Assembly (NCBI RefSeq): GCF_001598055.1
Contig: NZ_CP014844.1
Location: 4,367,642 to 4,431,641, forward strand
DNA length: 64,000 bases
Source: Cupriavidus nantongensis
GTDB taxonomy: Bacteria > Pseudomonadota > Gammaproteobacteria > Burkholderiales > Burkholderiaceae
Reading direction: 5' to 3'
Positions 18,530 through 32,405 of the stretch are shown piece after piece. Both the position numbers and the translations under genes were made by a program. The notes under the pieces are model-generated. The model made no database searches. It saw only the letters and a list, made by a program, of their open reading frames with translations, and was not told the DNA's origin. Numbering within the stretch: position 1 is the first letter of the stretch; each line of letters starts with the position of its first letter.

Positions 18530-19462
18530 TTATTGCGTCTGCAGGCGCGGGTTCAGCACATCGCGCAGCTGGTCGGCGACCAGGTTCATCGCCACGATGG
18601 TGACCACCAGCGCAATGCCCGGGAAGAAGCTAATCCAGTACTTGCCCGACAGCATGTACTGCTGGCCGTTGGAAATCAGCGAACCCAGCGACGGCTCGGT
18701 GATCGGCACGCCCAGCCCGAGGAACGACAGCGTCGCCTCCAGCGTGATCGCCGAGGCCACCTGCAGCGCCGCGATCACGATCAGTGGCGGCAGGCAGTTG
18801 GGCAACAGGTGGCGGAACATGATGCGGGCGGGCGGCAGGCCCAGGCAGGTGGCGGCCTCGATGTACTCCTTGCGCCGTTCGACCAGCGCGGCGCTGCGCG
18901 TGGTGCGCGCGTAGTAGGCCCACTGCACCGCCACCAGCGCGATCACGATATTGCCCAGCCCCGGGCGCAGGAAGGCCAGCAGGATCAGCGCCAGCAGGAT
19001 CGGCGGGAACGACAGCTGCAGGTCCGCCACGCGCATGATGAAGGCCTCGGTGCGTCCGCCCAGGAAACCGGCCAGCAGCCCGAGCGTGGCGCCTAGCAGC
19101 AGCGCGATCAGGGTGCTGACCACGCCCACGCCGATGCTGATGCGCAACCCGTACATCACCGCCGACAGGATGTCGCGGCCCTGCTCGTCCGAGCCCAGCA
19201 GGAAGGTCATGCCGCTGCCGGCCTGCTCGCCCGGCGCCAGGCGCGCGTCGAGCACGTCCAGCGTGGCCAGGTCATACGGGTTCTGCGGCGCCAGCCACGG
19301 CGCGAAGATGGCGATCAGGATGATCGTCACCAGCGTGGCCAGCCCCGCCACGGCGATCTTGCTGGCGAAGAACTCGGCGGCAAAGCGTCGCCAGGGGGAT
19401 TGCTCGCGCGCCGCGGCGCGCGGCGGCGTCTTGTCTTCGGGTTCGACGGTGACTGCGGTCAT
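18530..19462 (-). CDS. Peptide-type ABC transporter permease (DppC type)
   Basis: A 310-residue inner-membrane permease with about six membrane segments. The N-terminal OppC segment is followed by the BPD_transp_1 domain. The EAA-like loop is EYIEAATCLGLPPARIMFRHLLPN, and LLGSDEQGRDILSAVMYG is the typical DppC/OppC motif. It pairs with the upstream DppB-type permease, 3 bp apart. Confidence 0.93.
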   Translation of the reverse strand: MTAVTVEPEDKTPPRAAAREQSPWRRFAAEFFASKIAVAGLATLVTIILIAIFAPWLAPQNPYDLATLDVLDARLAPGEQAGSGMTFLLGSDEQGRDILSAVMYGLRISIGVGVVSTLIALLLGATLGLLAGFLGGRTEAFIMRVADLQLSFPPILLALILLAFLRPGLGNIVIALVAVQWAYYARTTRSAALVERRKEYIEAATCLGLPPARIMFRHLLPNCLPPLIVIAALQVASAITLEATLSFLGLGVPITEPSLGSLISNGQQYMLSGKYWISFFPGIALVVTIVAMNLVADQLRDVLNPRLQTQ

Positions 19463-19465
19463 GGC

Positions 19466-20443
19466 TCAGCCCTTGTTATCGGCAATGCGCACGCGTGGAT
19501 CGAGCATGCTGTAGATGATGTCCACCACCAGGTTGATCAGGATGAACAGCGTCACGATCACCATCAGGTAGGCGACGATCACCGGCCGGTCCAACAGCTG
19601 GATCGAATCGATGATGAGCTTGCCCATGCCGGGCCAGGCGAAGATGGTCTCGGTCACGATTGCAAAGGCGATGATCGAGCCGAACTGCAGCGCGATCACG
19701 GTGACGATGGGAATCAGGATGTTCTTCAGCACATGCACGCCGACGATGCGGGTGTTGGACAGCCCCTTGGCGCGCGCGAACTTGACGTAGTCCTGCAGCA
19801 TCGCCTCTTGCGTGCCGGCGCGCGTGAGCCGGATCACCATGGCGATGTTGAGCAGCGACAGCGTCACGGCCGGCAGGATCAGGTGGCGGATGCCATCGGC
19901 GGTCAGGAAGCTGAGCGGGATGCCCAGCACGCGCACGGTCTCGCCGCGGCCGTTGGACGGCAGCCAGCCCAGCTGCACCGCGAACACCATGATCAGCATC
20001 AGCCCGACCCAGAAGGTGGGCAGCGAGAAACCCAGGATCGACACCGTCATGATCGACTTGCCGGCAATGCCCTTGGGCCGCAGCCCGGCCCACAGGCCCA
20101 GCGGGATGCCCAGCACGATCGCCAGCAGGATCGCGCAGACCGCCAGCTCCATGGTTGCCGGCATGCGCTCGAAGATCAGCTTGAGCGCCGGCGTGCCATG
20201 CGCGAACGAGGTACCGAGGTTGCCTTGCAGCGCGTTCTGCAGGAACACCCAGTACTGCTCCCACAGCGGCTTGTCCAGGCCCAGCGCCGCGATGGTGCGC
20301 TTGATGTCCTCCTGGTCGGCCTGCGGGTTGATCAGGATGTCGACGGGATTGCCGATGGCAAAGACGCCGAGGAAAACCAGCAGCGACATGACGAAGAGCA
20401 CGACCACGCTCTGCATCAGGCGCCGGATGATAAAGACCAGCAT
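19466..20443 (-). CDS. Peptide-type ABC transporter permease (DppB type)
   Basis: A 325-residue inner-membrane permease. The start MLVFIIRRLMQSVVVLFVMS is the classic DppB N-terminus. The EAA loop is DYVKFARAKGLSNTRIVGVHVLKN, and ETIFAWPGMGKLIIDSI is also family typical. The frame is open 12 codons further upstream, but the chosen start aligns with the family. The receptor gene lies 131 bp upstream. Confidence 0.93.
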   Translation of the reverse strand: MLVFIIRRLMQSVVVLFVMSLLVFLGVFAIGNPVDILINPQADQEDIKRTIAALGLDKPLWEQYWVFLQNALQGNLGTSFAHGTPALKLIFERMPATMELAVCAILLAIVLGIPLGLWAGLRPKGIAGKSIMTVSILGFSLPTFWVGLMLIMVFAVQLGWLPSNGRGETVRVLGIPLSFLTADGIRHLILPAVTLSLLNIAMVIRLTRAGTQEAMLQDYVKFARAKGLSNTRIVGVHVLKNILIPIVTVIALQFGSIIAFAIVTETIFAWPGMGKLIIDSIQLLDRPVIVAYLMVIVTLFILINLVVDIIYSMLDPRVRIADNKG

Positions 20444-20574
20444 ATTCAGACCACTATCCTTTCGCGCGCGAATGCGCACGCCGCCCGGGAGCGCGATGCG
20501 CTTCCAGGCGGCGCGGCAGCCATGCGCGGCACCGCGAACTCAGCAGCAGGCAGCCTGCTTACCGGGGGCTTGAC

Positions 20575-22161
20575 TTACTGGGGCTTGAAATTATGCGCGT
20601 ACGTGCGCTCGTCGGTGCGCGGCACGTAGACGATGCCCTTCTGCGTGGCCCAGGTGGTCACCTGCTGGTGGATCGGGATGATACCGCCATCGTTGATCGC
20701 GATCGCGGTGGCTTCCTGCAGCAGCTTGGAGCGCTCGGTGTCGTCCACCGTCGACAGCGCCTTTTCCAGCACCACATCCATCTTCGGGTTGCAGTACTCG
20801 CCCCAGTTGGTGGTGCCGAAGCCCTTCTTGCTGTCTTCGCATGCCAGCAGCGCGCGCAGCGGCGAGCTGACCTCGCCGGTCTGCGCGCCCCAGCCGAGCA
20901 GGCCGAACGACCACTCGTGCTTGATGCCCTTGGACGAGTACGTCGCCATCGGCATGCCCTCGACCTTGGTCGAGATGCCGATGCGGGTCAGGTTCTGCGC
21001 GATGGTCTGCGCGATCTTCTCGTCGTTGACGTAGCGGTTGTTGGGCGTGTGCAGCGTCACGCCGAAGCCATTGGGGAAGCCGGCCTCGGCCAGCAGCTTC
21101 TTGGCGCCCTCGGGGTCGTACTTGACCGTCTTCAGGTTGGGGTTGTAGCCGAACAGCGTGGGCGGCACCAGGTTGTTGGTTGGCTCGGACAGGCCTTCCA
21201 TCAGCCGGTCCTTGATGCCCTGCCGGTTGATCGCCATGCTGATGGCATTGCGCACGCGCGTGTCCTTCAGCGGGTTCTTGTCCAGCGGCGCGCCTTCCTT
21301 GGTGGTGACGTAAGGCGACTTGTCGCGCTTGGCATCGAAATACAGGTAGATCACGCGATGCGAGATCTTGGAGAAGAACGCCAGCTTGGGATCCTTGCGC
21401 ACCTTGGGCAGGTCGGGCGTGGGCACGTTCTCGATGGCCTGCACATCGCCCGACAGCAGCGCCGCCAGGCGCGTCGCCGGGTTGGGGATAAAGCGCAGCG
21501 TGACCTTGTCCCAGGCCGGCTTGTTGCCCCAGTAATCGTTGTTGCGCACCAGCTCGACCCGGTCGTCGCGCGCATAGCTGACGAACTTGAACGGGCCAGT
21601 GCCGATCATGCCCTTGCCCTGCGCAAAGTCATCCGAGCCCAGGCCCTGCGTGGCCTTCTTCTGCACGATGAAGATCGACGTCAGGTCGTTCAGCATCAGC
21701 GGATACGGCTGGCTGGTGGTGAGCTGGATGGTGTGCTTGTCGATGATCTTCTTGTTGACGATCGCCTTGGTGTAGACGTCGAACTTGCCCGGGCTGTTCT
21801 GGATCGTGGCGGGGCGGTCGAGCGACCAGATCACGTCCTCGGCGGTCAGCTCGGAGCCGTCGTGGAACTTCACGCCCTTGCGGATCTTGAATTCCCAGGT
21901 GAGGTTGTTGACCAGCTTCCACGACTCGGCCAGGCCCGGGATGATGCGGCTGTCCGGGTCCATCTTGGTCAGCGAGTCGAAGATATGCTCGGAAACGTTG
22001 ATGTTGGAGAACAGGTTGTAGAAGTGCGGATCCATCGAGGTCGGCGGCGAACTCATGGTCAGTTTGAGGTCCGCAGCCTGGGCGGTGCCGGCCAGCGCAA
22101 GGCCAAGGGCCCCCGCCACCGCGACCGCGCCAATTGCCTTCTTGAAAGTGCGAAGGGACAT
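20575..22161 (-). CDS. Peptide-type ABC transporter substrate-binding protein (SBP_bac_5)
   Basis: A 528-residue periplasmic receptor with a signal peptide (cleavage near GTAQAADLK). Cluster-C features include MDPHFYNLFSNINVSEHIFD, WEFKIRKGVKFHDGSELTAEDV and GTGPFKFVSY. It is the first gene of the operon receptor-permease-permease-ATPase-ATPase. The divergent M20 amidohydrolase suggests the imported solute may be an N-acyl amino acid or peptide, but related receptors also carry glutathione, opines or nickel complexes. Confidence 0.93.
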   Translation of the reverse strand: MSLRTFKKAIGAVAVAGALGLALAGTAQAADLKLTMSSPPTSMDPHFYNLFSNINVSEHIFDSLTKMDPDSRIIPGLAESWKLVNNLTWEFKIRKGVKFHDGSELTAEDVIWSLDRPATIQNSPGKFDVYTKAIVNKKIIDKHTIQLTTSQPYPLMLNDLTSIFIVQKKATQGLGSDDFAQGKGMIGTGPFKFVSYARDDRVELVRNNDYWGNKPAWDKVTLRFIPNPATRLAALLSGDVQAIENVPTPDLPKVRKDPKLAFFSKISHRVIYLYFDAKRDKSPYVTTKEGAPLDKNPLKDTRVRNAISMAINRQGIKDRLMEGLSEPTNNLVPPTLFGYNPNLKTVKYDPEGAKKLLAEAGFPNGFGVTLHTPNNRYVNDEKIAQTIAQNLTRIGISTKVEGMPMATYSSKGIKHEWSFGLLGWGAQTGEVSSPLRALLACEDSKKGFGTTNWGEYCNPKMDVVLEKALSTVDDTERSKLLQEATAIAINDGGIIPIHQQVTTWATQKGIVYVPRTDERTYAHNFKPQ

Positions 22162-22484
22162 CGCGCAATTCTCCCTGTAGGAAGTGAAGCAGACGTTTTA
22201 GGATCGGCAATGCGCGCGCGCAGCGGGTCACGAGCGGCGCTGCTTTTTGGTGCGATGGGGCATCACAAAGCGACGGTATTGCCGGCCGGGCACTTCAAGC
22301 ATGAACTGTTCCAGCAGTGCACATGCCACGGCAATGCGGGGAAACCCACCCGCGCCGGCATATTGCACTGCGCCAACGCGGCGAGCGCGCAGCAAATCGC
22401 CGCGTTTTGGCGCTTTCGCGACTGGCATCGTATGATCCGGGTATCCCATTGCTAACGCCTTCGACCCCAAGGCCGCCCGGCATC
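22162..22484. other. Divergent promoter region
   Basis: This 323-bp gap separates the peptide-transporter operon (minus) from the amidohydrolase gene (plus). It is slightly AT-richer than its flanks and must hold both promoters. I see no clear operator palindrome, RNA gene or terminator in it. Confidence 0.5.
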
Positions 22485-23678
22485 ATGAAGCTGATCCCCG
22501 AAATCCTGCAGGCACAAGCCGAAATCCGCGCGATCCGGCGCGACATCCACGCCCATCCCGAACTCTGCTTCGAAGAACAGCGCACCGCCGACGTGGTCGC
22601 GCGCAACCTCGAAGCGTGGGGCATCGAAGTCCACCGCGGGCTCGGCACCACCGGCCTGGTTGGTGTGATCCGCAATGGCAGCAGCTCGCGCACCATCGGC
22701 CTGCGCGCCGACATGGACGCGCTGCCGCTGCAGGAAGCCAATACCTTCGAGCACCGCTCGCAGCACGTCGGCAAGATGCACGCGTGCGGCCATGACGGCC
22801 ACACCGCGATGCTGCTCGGCGCGGCGCGCTACCTGGCGCAGCACAAGCCCTTCGACGGCACCGTGCACCTGATCTTCCAGCCGGCCGAGGAAGGCGGCGG
22901 CGGCGCGCGCGAGATGATCAAGGACGGCCTGTTCGAGCGCTTTCCGTGCGACGCGGTGTTCGGCGTGCACAACTGGCCGGGCATGCCGATGGGCGCCTTC
23001 GGCACACGCGCGGGTCCGCTGATGGCATCGAGCAACGAGTTCCGCATCGTCGTGCGCGGCAAGGGCGCGCATGCGGCCATGCCCAACAACGGCAACGACC
23101 CGGTATTCACCGCGGCGCAGATCGTGTCGGCGCTGCAGGGCATCATCACGCGCAACAAGCGCCCGATCGATACCGCGGTGATCTCGGTGACGCAGTTCCA
23201 TGCCGGCGATGCCACCAACATCGTGCCGGACCAGGCCTGGATCGGCGGTACCGTGCGTACCTTCACGGTGCCGGTGCTCGACCTGATCGAGCGGCGCATG
23301 GAAGAGGTGGCGCGCGCGGTGGCGGCGGCATTCGACTGCACCGTCGAATACGAATTCCACCGCAACTACCCGCCCACCATCAACAGCGAGGCCGAAACCG
23401 GCTTTGCCGCCACGGTCGCCGCCGAGCTGGTCGGCGCGGACAACGTCGACAGCAACGTCGAGCCCACCATGGGCGCCGAGGATTTCTCGTTCATGCTGCA
23501 GCACAGGCCCGGCTGCTATCTGTTCCTCGGCAATGGCGACGGCGGCCATCGCGACGCCGGTCATGGCCTCGGGCCTTGCATGCTGCACAACCCCAGCTAC
23601 GATTTCAACGACGAACTGCTGCCGGTCGGCTCGACCTTCTTCGTGCGGCTGGTGGAGAAGTGGCTCGCACCTGCCTGA
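22485..23678 (+). CDS. M20-family amidohydrolase (hippurate hydrolase-like)
   Basis: A 397-residue zinc-type amidohydrolase/carboxypeptidase that probably releases an amino acid from an N-acyl or N-aroyl conjugate in the cytoplasm. Metal ligands are seen in MHACGHDGH, PAEEGGGGAREM and FGVHNWPG, with the dimerization lid between and the late MGAEDFSFML. The start MKLIPEILQAQAEIR fits the family length. It is divergent from the peptide transporter, so the two may form an uptake-and-hydrolysis pair. Confidence 0.92.
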   Translation: MKLIPEILQAQAEIRAIRRDIHAHPELCFEEQRTADVVARNLEAWGIEVHRGLGTTGLVGVIRNGSSSRTIGLRADMDALPLQEANTFEHRSQHVGKMHACGHDGHTAMLLGAARYLAQHKPFDGTVHLIFQPAEEGGGGAREMIKDGLFERFPCDAVFGVHNWPGMPMGAFGTRAGPLMASSNEFRIVVRGKGAHAAMPNNGNDPVFTAAQIVSALQGIITRNKRPIDTAVISVTQFHAGDATNIVPDQAWIGGTVRTFTVPVLDLIERRMEEVARAVAAAFDCTVEYEFHRNYPPTINSEAETGFAATVAAELVGADNVDSNVEPTMGAEDFSFMLQHRPGCYLFLGNGDGGHRDAGHGLGPCMLHNPSYDFNDELLPVGSTFFVRLVEKWLAPA

Positions 23679-23765
23679 TGGCAGGTAGCTGATGGCATAG
23701 ACCCGAGCGTGCCCGAGCACGCCTGCCTGAGCAGGGCAATACGATCACAAAGGGGAGCTTCGGCG

Positions 23766-24791
23766 ATGGGGCGTTCGGCGCTGGATCGCGAGACCGCGCG
23801 CAGCTTTGCGCGCGTGGCGCTGGAGAATATCCTGCGCCGTTATCCGTACAAGCTGGACCACATGATGGCGGGCGCCGGCGATCTCGCCGGACCGGCCGCC
23901 TGGCATCCGGTGTTTTGCGGCAGCTACGACTGGCACTCCAGCGTGCATATGCACTGGCTGCTGGTGCGGCTGCTGGCACTGCATCCGGACCTCGAGGAAG
24001 CGCCGCGCATCCGCGCCATGCTGGACGCCCAGTTGCGGCCGGACGCGATGGCCGCCGAACTCGCGTATTTCCGCCGGCACGACTCACGCACCTTCGAGCG
24101 CCCCTACGGCTGGGGCTGGATGCTGAAGCTGCAAGCGGAACTGCTGGCGCTGGCACGGCACGACCCGCATGCCAGCGTCTGGGCCGAAGCCTGCGCGCCG
24201 CTGGCCTCGCATCTATCGCAGCAACTGGCGGAATTCCTTGATGCGGCAGCGTTCCCGGTGCGCACCGGCACCCACTACAACAGCGCCTTCGCGCTGGTCA
24301 TGGCGCTGGCCTATGCGCGCACGCACCAGGACCTGGCCCTGCGGCGCGCCATCGTACGGCGCGCCCACCGCTGGTTCGGCCACGACCAGAAGTATCCGGC
24401 CCGCTACGAGCCCGGCGGCGACGAGTTCCTGTCCGGTGGGCTGACCGAAGCCGTGCTGATGCACGCGGTGATGGACGGTTGCGCGTTCTCGGAGTGGTGG
24501 GAGCTGTTCGTGCCGGGCCAGGCCGAACTGGCCAACTGGCTGACACCGGTGACGGTGACCAACCGCAACGATCCCAAGGCCGCACACCTGGACGGACTGA
24601 ACCTGTCGCGCGCCTGGTGCTGGCGCCTGCTGGAACCCGCCCTGCCCGATCCGCTGCGGCCGCTGGCGATCCGTGCGTGGTCGGACCATATCGAGGCGTC
24701 GCTGCCCCAGGCGGTGGAGGGCGAGTATGTGTCCACGCACTGGCTGGCCTCGTTCGCGGTGCTCGCGCTGGCCGAACCGATCGGCGGCTGA
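23766..24791 (+). CDS. DUF2891-family protein
   Basis: A 341-residue soluble protein whose conserved patches match the DUF2891 family: HPVFCGSYDWHSSVHMHWLL near residue 47, PYGWGWMLKLQAEL near 114, GTHYNSAFALVMALAYA near 165, and EPGGDEFLSGGLTEA near 213. The His/Trp-rich, all-helical character recalls alpha/alpha-barrel enzymes, but no reaction is established. GGGGAG lies 9 nt before the ATG, which decides this start over one 19 codons upstream. Convergent with the next gene. Confidence 0.85.
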   Translation: MGRSALDRETARSFARVALENILRRYPYKLDHMMAGAGDLAGPAAWHPVFCGSYDWHSSVHMHWLLVRLLALHPDLEEAPRIRAMLDAQLRPDAMAAELAYFRRHDSRTFERPYGWGWMLKLQAELLALARHDPHASVWAEACAPLASHLSQQLAEFLDAAAFPVRTGTHYNSAFALVMALAYARTHQDLALRRAIVRRAHRWFGHDQKYPARYEPGGDEFLSGGLTEAVLMHAVMDGCAFSEWWELFVPGQAELANWLTPVTVTNRNDPKAAHLDGLNLSRAWCWRLLEPALPDPLRPLAIRAWSDHIEASLPQAVEGEYVSTHWLASFAVLALAEPIGG

Positions 24792-24812
24792 GGGCGCCGC
24801 CGGCGCGGCAAC

Positions 24813-25760
24813 CTAGTCCAGCGCGATGTCGCCGTACCAGGCTTCGGCCTTGCTCTTGGTATTGTCGGTATCGGTCATGATGCCGACCGCGATGACGCGG
24901 CCGGGGTCAGTGCCGAACGCCTTGCGATAGTCTGCGCGCAGATCTCGCTCGTGGCAACGCCACTCATTGGCGTGCTTCATGCCGCTATCGACCACGATCA
25001 TGCGCACACGATCGGTGTGCGGGTTCTTCACCACCGCGCCTTCCGCGCGCTGGCCGCCCCAGATATACATCAGCGTGGCGTACGGCATCTCGCGCCCGGT
25101 GGTCAGCCGCGCCATCTCGTACATCAACTGGTCCTTGAGCGGCAGCGCGCCCTTGTCGCCGTCAAAGGCGACGAACAGCCGCAGCGGCGAATCCTCGCGC
25201 GGGCCATGGCTGTTGTCGGCGTTGCGGATGATGCCGCTGGTCTTCCAGGTCCAGCGCACCATGCCGGCATCGCGCTCGCGCAGCGGCACATAAAGTCCGG
25301 AGGCCGAACTGTCGGCCTTGGCGTGCACCACGACACGCTGATCGACCTCGGCCAGCGTGTAAGTGGTGGGAGTCTTGTTGCGGTTGATGGTCCACGGGTG
25401 CCAGCCTACAGGCAGCCGGTCGCCGCGAGGTGAAACCGAAAACAGCGGCAACCTGGCGAGGGTGGCCGGCGAGGCCTCGGCGGGTTCGCCATCGTCCCCT
25501 GCTTCGGCATCCGCTGCCAGGGTGTTGGCAGCGGCCAGGGCGTCGGGTTCAGGGACTGCGGTCTCGGCCTGCGCGGCGGCGTGGGCCGCCATGCGCGCTG
25601 TGAAGGCCTGGCAATCGATGGCGGAGCTGGAGGCGGCAGGGACGGCCAAAGCCGGTTGTCCTTGCGGGGCGGAAGATTCAGGGGGAGTGGAAGCGCACCC
25701 TGCCAGCAGAAGCGCGCTGGCGGCGCCAGTCGAAACCAGCCGAAACATCTTGGCCGTCAT
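24813..25760 (-). CDS. DUF3047-family lipoprotein
   Basis: A 315-residue protein with a lipoprotein signal (LLLAGC, Cys near 22), an Ala/Pro-rich linker of about 80 residues, and a C-terminal DUF3047 domain. Recognisable segments are GLYVPLRERDAGMVRWTWK, LRLFVAFDGD, LMYIWGG, and DVRADYRKAFGTDPG-like DLRADYRKAFGTDPGRV. The fold is predicted to be a beta sandwich, with unknown function. Single gene, convergent with DUF2891, next to the rRNA operon terminator. Confidence 0.83.
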   Translation of the reverse strand: MTAKMFRLVSTGAASALLLAGCASTPPESSAPQGQPALAVPAASSSAIDCQAFTARMAAHAAAQAETAVPEPDALAAANTLAADAEAGDDGEPAEASPATLARLPLFSVSPRGDRLPVGWHPWTINRNKTPTTYTLAEVDQRVVVHAKADSSASGLYVPLRERDAGMVRWTWKTSGIIRNADNSHGPREDSPLRLFVAFDGDKGALPLKDQLMYEMARLTTGREMPYATLMYIWGGQRAEGAVVKNPHTDRVRMIVVDSGMKHANEWRCHERDLRADYRKAFGTDPGRVIAVGIMTDTDNTKSKAEAWYGDIALD

Positions 25761-26010
25761 GTAACCCCTCGAAACCCGAAATCGCGGGCCCGCTCTGTCG
25801 GCATCGGCCCGCTCTATTGCTCACTGCTTGCTGCAAACGCGTGTTGCAACCGCCTTCGTGCCACCCGTTGGCACTTGAGGGTCGAACATAGCAGAAGGCG
25901 GACCGGGCAGGAATGCGCCGCGACCCGCAATGCGGCATGAAAACAACGGGGGATCGGGGTGCCGGCGTTACGGCAATGGCGAGCGCAGCATTTTGGCCGC
26001 GCCAAAGACA

Positions 26011-26044
26011 AAACCCCTCGCAGCACACGCTGTCGAGGGGTTTT
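26011..26044 (-). terminator. Terminator of the rRNA operon
   Basis: AAACCCCTCG (26011-26020) pairs perfectly with CGAGGGGTTT (26034-26043). On the minus strand the stem ends in a T-rich run, right after 5S. The interval 25761-26010 upstream of it has no recognisable gene. Confidence 0.85.
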
Positions 26045-26055
26045 GCACAATAAGA

Positions 26056-26169
26056 GCCTGGCGATGACCTACTTTCACACGGGAATCCGCACTATCATCG
26101 GCGCGGAGCTGTTTCACGGTCCTGTTCGGGATGGGAAGGGGTGGTTCCGGCTCGCTATGGTCACCAGGC
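26056..26169 (-). rRNA. rrf: 5S ribosomal RNA
   Basis: A segment of about 114 nt that on the minus strand starts TGCCTGGTGACCATAG and ends GGTCATCGCCAGGC, so the two ends pair as in helix I. Internal CCACCCCTTCCCATCCCGAA and GAACAGG are standard 5S segments. It lies about 110 bp after the 23S 3' end. End positions are good to a few bases. Confidence 0.95.
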
Positions 26170-26279
26170 ATGAGGGGTTGTGACGCTGGGGTTGAGGCCA
26201 GCATCACGAATCGGGATGTAGTGTTGGTTGTGCGTGTATCGAGGCACAAGGCGACGCTCAACCAGGTGAAACACACTGG

Positions 26280-29187
<2,908 letters not shown>

Positions 29188-29369
29188 CTATAACAAGTGT
29201 GTCTCATCGACACGCTCACTACAGGTTGAGTTCTCGCATTTGTGCCGTATTCCAAGTCATCTTTCGATCACTTTAAAATACATTTGGTTGATACAATCAC
29301 AACCCGGTATCGCGTTCAACTACTGTGCTTCTCATCAAAGCACCGCGACACCTTTACTACATCCCATAT

Positions 29370-29382
29370 TGTTAAAGAACAG
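29370..29382 (-). promoter_or_regulatory. boxA antitermination element before 23S
   Basis: On the minus strand CTGTTCTTTAACA, close to the consensus boxA (TGCTCTTTAACA) bound by NusB/S10 in rRNA operons, 183 bp before 23S. Confidence 0.75.
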
Positions 29383-29418
29383 CCGATCCGCAGGTCAGAC
29401 CCGCGCTCGCTTGGCAAT

Positions 29419-29459
29419 GCCAAATGCAAACGCTCAAAGCTTAAGCGCTTGCATTTGGC
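29419..29459. other. Long hairpin in the 16S-23S spacer
   Basis: GCCAAATGCAA (29419-29429) pairs perfectly with TTGCATTTGGC (29449-29459), with weaker inner pairing. It may be an rRNA processing stem in place of the tRNA genes. Confidence 0.55.
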
Positions 29460-29521
29460 CATCTGGCCTTAACCAACAAACTACCGATAAGTGTGGACGC
29501 TCAACGTTGGCTGCACGCTCT

Positions 29522-30952
<1,431 letters not shown>

Positions 30953-30954
<2 letters not shown>

Positions 30955-31461
30955 CGCCGCCGATATCTTCTTGCCCACGCTGCTGGCCACAGGCGGAGCC
31001 TGCCTGGCCGGATTGCTCGCGGTGGCGTGGGTCCAGCGGATCAACCTGCTGCGGCCAGCAGTGCTGATTACGTTCGGACTGGTGATCGGGTTGCTTGGGG
31101 CAATGTTCGCGTGGTTGCAGCATGCGCCGCCCGAGCAGGTCGGCACCGTGACGGCGCTGGCTGGCGCCGGTTTCATCCTGTCCCTGATCACCCTCTTCCT
31201 GATTTGCGGGGCGCTGCGCCGGATCAATGTGTATGAGGCGTTTATCGATGGTGCCAAGGAAGGCTTCGGCGTCGCGGTGCAGATCATTCCCTATCTGGTT
31301 GCGATCCTGATCGCCATTGGCCTGTTCCGCGCCGCGGGCTGCATGGACGTGCTGATGAGCTGGCTGATGCACGGCTTCGCGATGCTGGGCGTCAATACCG
31401 ATTTTGTCCCGGCGCTGCCGGTCGGGCTGATGAAGATCCTTTCCGGCGCGGGTGCGCGCGG
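30953..31461 (+). pseudogene. Internal fragment of a SpmA/SpmB-like (nucleoside-recognition) membrane protein gene
   Basis: The frame encodes [16 protein letters not shown], a hydrophobic SpmA-type end, then an SpmB-type part (RRINVYEAFIDGAKEGF, IIPYLVAILIAIGLFRAAG, PALPVGLMKILSGAGARGL). Intact fused relatives are roughly 400 residues; here both the N-terminal half of SpmA and the last part of SpmB are missing. The left end abuts the truncated 16S. After GARGL (about 31461) the frame runs into GRFRRPCNTF and stops at 31513, unlike the family. No start signal belongs to it; the apparent ATG at 30938 lies within 16S sequence. Two chimeric joins suggest rearrangement or misassembly. Confidence 0.75.
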
Positions 31462-31628
31462 CTTGGGCCGGTTTCGCCGCCCTTGCAACACCTTTGTCAC
31501 GGCGATGCGCTAAACGTTCCCGCGGTTCCCGCGTAAGGCCTTGAACGGCAAAGGGAAATCGCCTCGGCTGGTGACGAAAACGGAGCAATATCCCTGCTCG
31601 CCCCTCGGGTATTCCCTGATTCCAGCGT
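31462..31628. other. Short unexplained segment after the gene fragment
   Basis: These 167 bp follow the second join and precede the convergent enoyl-CoA hydratase gene. They contain CGCGGTTCCCGCG, a short palindrome near 31520, but no gene or clear terminator. Confidence 0.4.
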
Positions 31629-32405
31629 TTAACGGTGCTGGAAATTCGGGCTGCGCTTCTCGACAAAGGCGGCCATGCCCTCTTTCTGGTCTTCGGTGGC
31701 GAAGGTGGCGTGGAACAGGCGGCGCTCGAAGTGCACGCCCTCTGCCAGCGTGGTCTCGTAGGCGGCGTTGACCGACTCCTTGATCATCATGACCACCGGC
31801 AGCGAAAACCCGGCGATGGTCTCGGCCGCCGCCAGCACCTCGTCCAGCAGCTTGTCGGCGGGCACCACGCGCGACACCAGGCCGGAGCGCTCGGCTTCGG
31901 CGGCGTCCATCATGCGCGAAGTCAGGCACAGGTCCATCGCCTTGGCCTTGGAAACCGCGCGCGGCAGCCGCTGCGTGCCACCCGCGCCGGGCATGGTGCC
32001 GAGCTTGACCTCGGGCTGGCCGAACTTGGCCGAGTCCGCCGCGATGACGATGTCGCACATCATCGCCAGTTCGCAGCCGCCACCCAGCGCATAGCCGGCC
32101 ACGCCCGCGATCACCGGCTTGCGGATCTTGCGGATGGTTTCCCAGTTGCGGGTGATGTAGTCGCCCTTGTAGACGTCCATGAAAGAGTACTTGGCCATCA
32201 TGCCGATATCGGCGCCGGCGGCGAAGGCACGCTCGCTGCCGGTGATGACGATGGCGCCGATACCTTCATCCTGGTCGAACGCGGTCAGCGCGGCGCCCAG
32301 TTCATCCATCAGCGCATCATTGAGCGCATTCAGGGCCTTCGGGCGGTTCAGCGTGACCAGGCCAACGCGGCCGCGGGTCTCGACCAGGATGTTTTCGTAC
32401 GGCAT
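31629..32405 (-). CDS. Enoyl-CoA hydratase (crotonase family)
   Basis: A 258-residue cytoplasmic hydratase that adds water to trans-2-enoyl-CoA in beta-oxidation. The oxyanion-hole segments are [11 protein letters not shown] and [16 protein letters not shown], and the catalytic glutamates lie in GGGCELAM and [21 protein letters not shown]. The start [15 protein letters not shown] fits short-chain enoyl-CoA hydratases; an ATG 15 codons upstream is less likely. It points toward the broken rRNA region. Confidence 0.93.
   Translation of the reverse strand: MPYENILVETRGRVGLVTLNRPKALNALNDALMDELGAALTAFDQDEGIGAIVITGSERAFAAGADIGMMAKYSFMDVYKGDYITRNWETIRKIRKPVIAGVAGYALGGGCELAMMCDIVIAADSAKFGQPEVKLGTMPGAGGTQRLPRAVSKAKAMDLCLTSRMMDAAEAERSGLVSRVVPADKLLDEVLAAAETIAGFSLPVVMMIKESVNAAYETTLAEGVHFERRLFHATFATEDQKEGMAAFVEKRSPNFQHR

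Larger units (their letters stand above)
29188..29521 (-). other. 16S-23S spacer without tRNA genes
   Basis: A spacer of about 334 bp. Betaproteobacterial spacers usually carry tRNA-Ile and tRNA-Ala, but neither is here. It keeps a boxA-like element and a long processing-type stem. The 16S-proximal part (CAACGTTGAGCGTCCACAC on the minus strand) looks like the usual spacer. The tRNA block seems to be missing between about 29400 and 29470. Confidence 0.7.

Noticed and set aside
29188..29521. tRNA genes in the rRNA spacer
   Set aside because: No cloverleaf or GGTTCGAATCC-type T-loop could be found on either strand.
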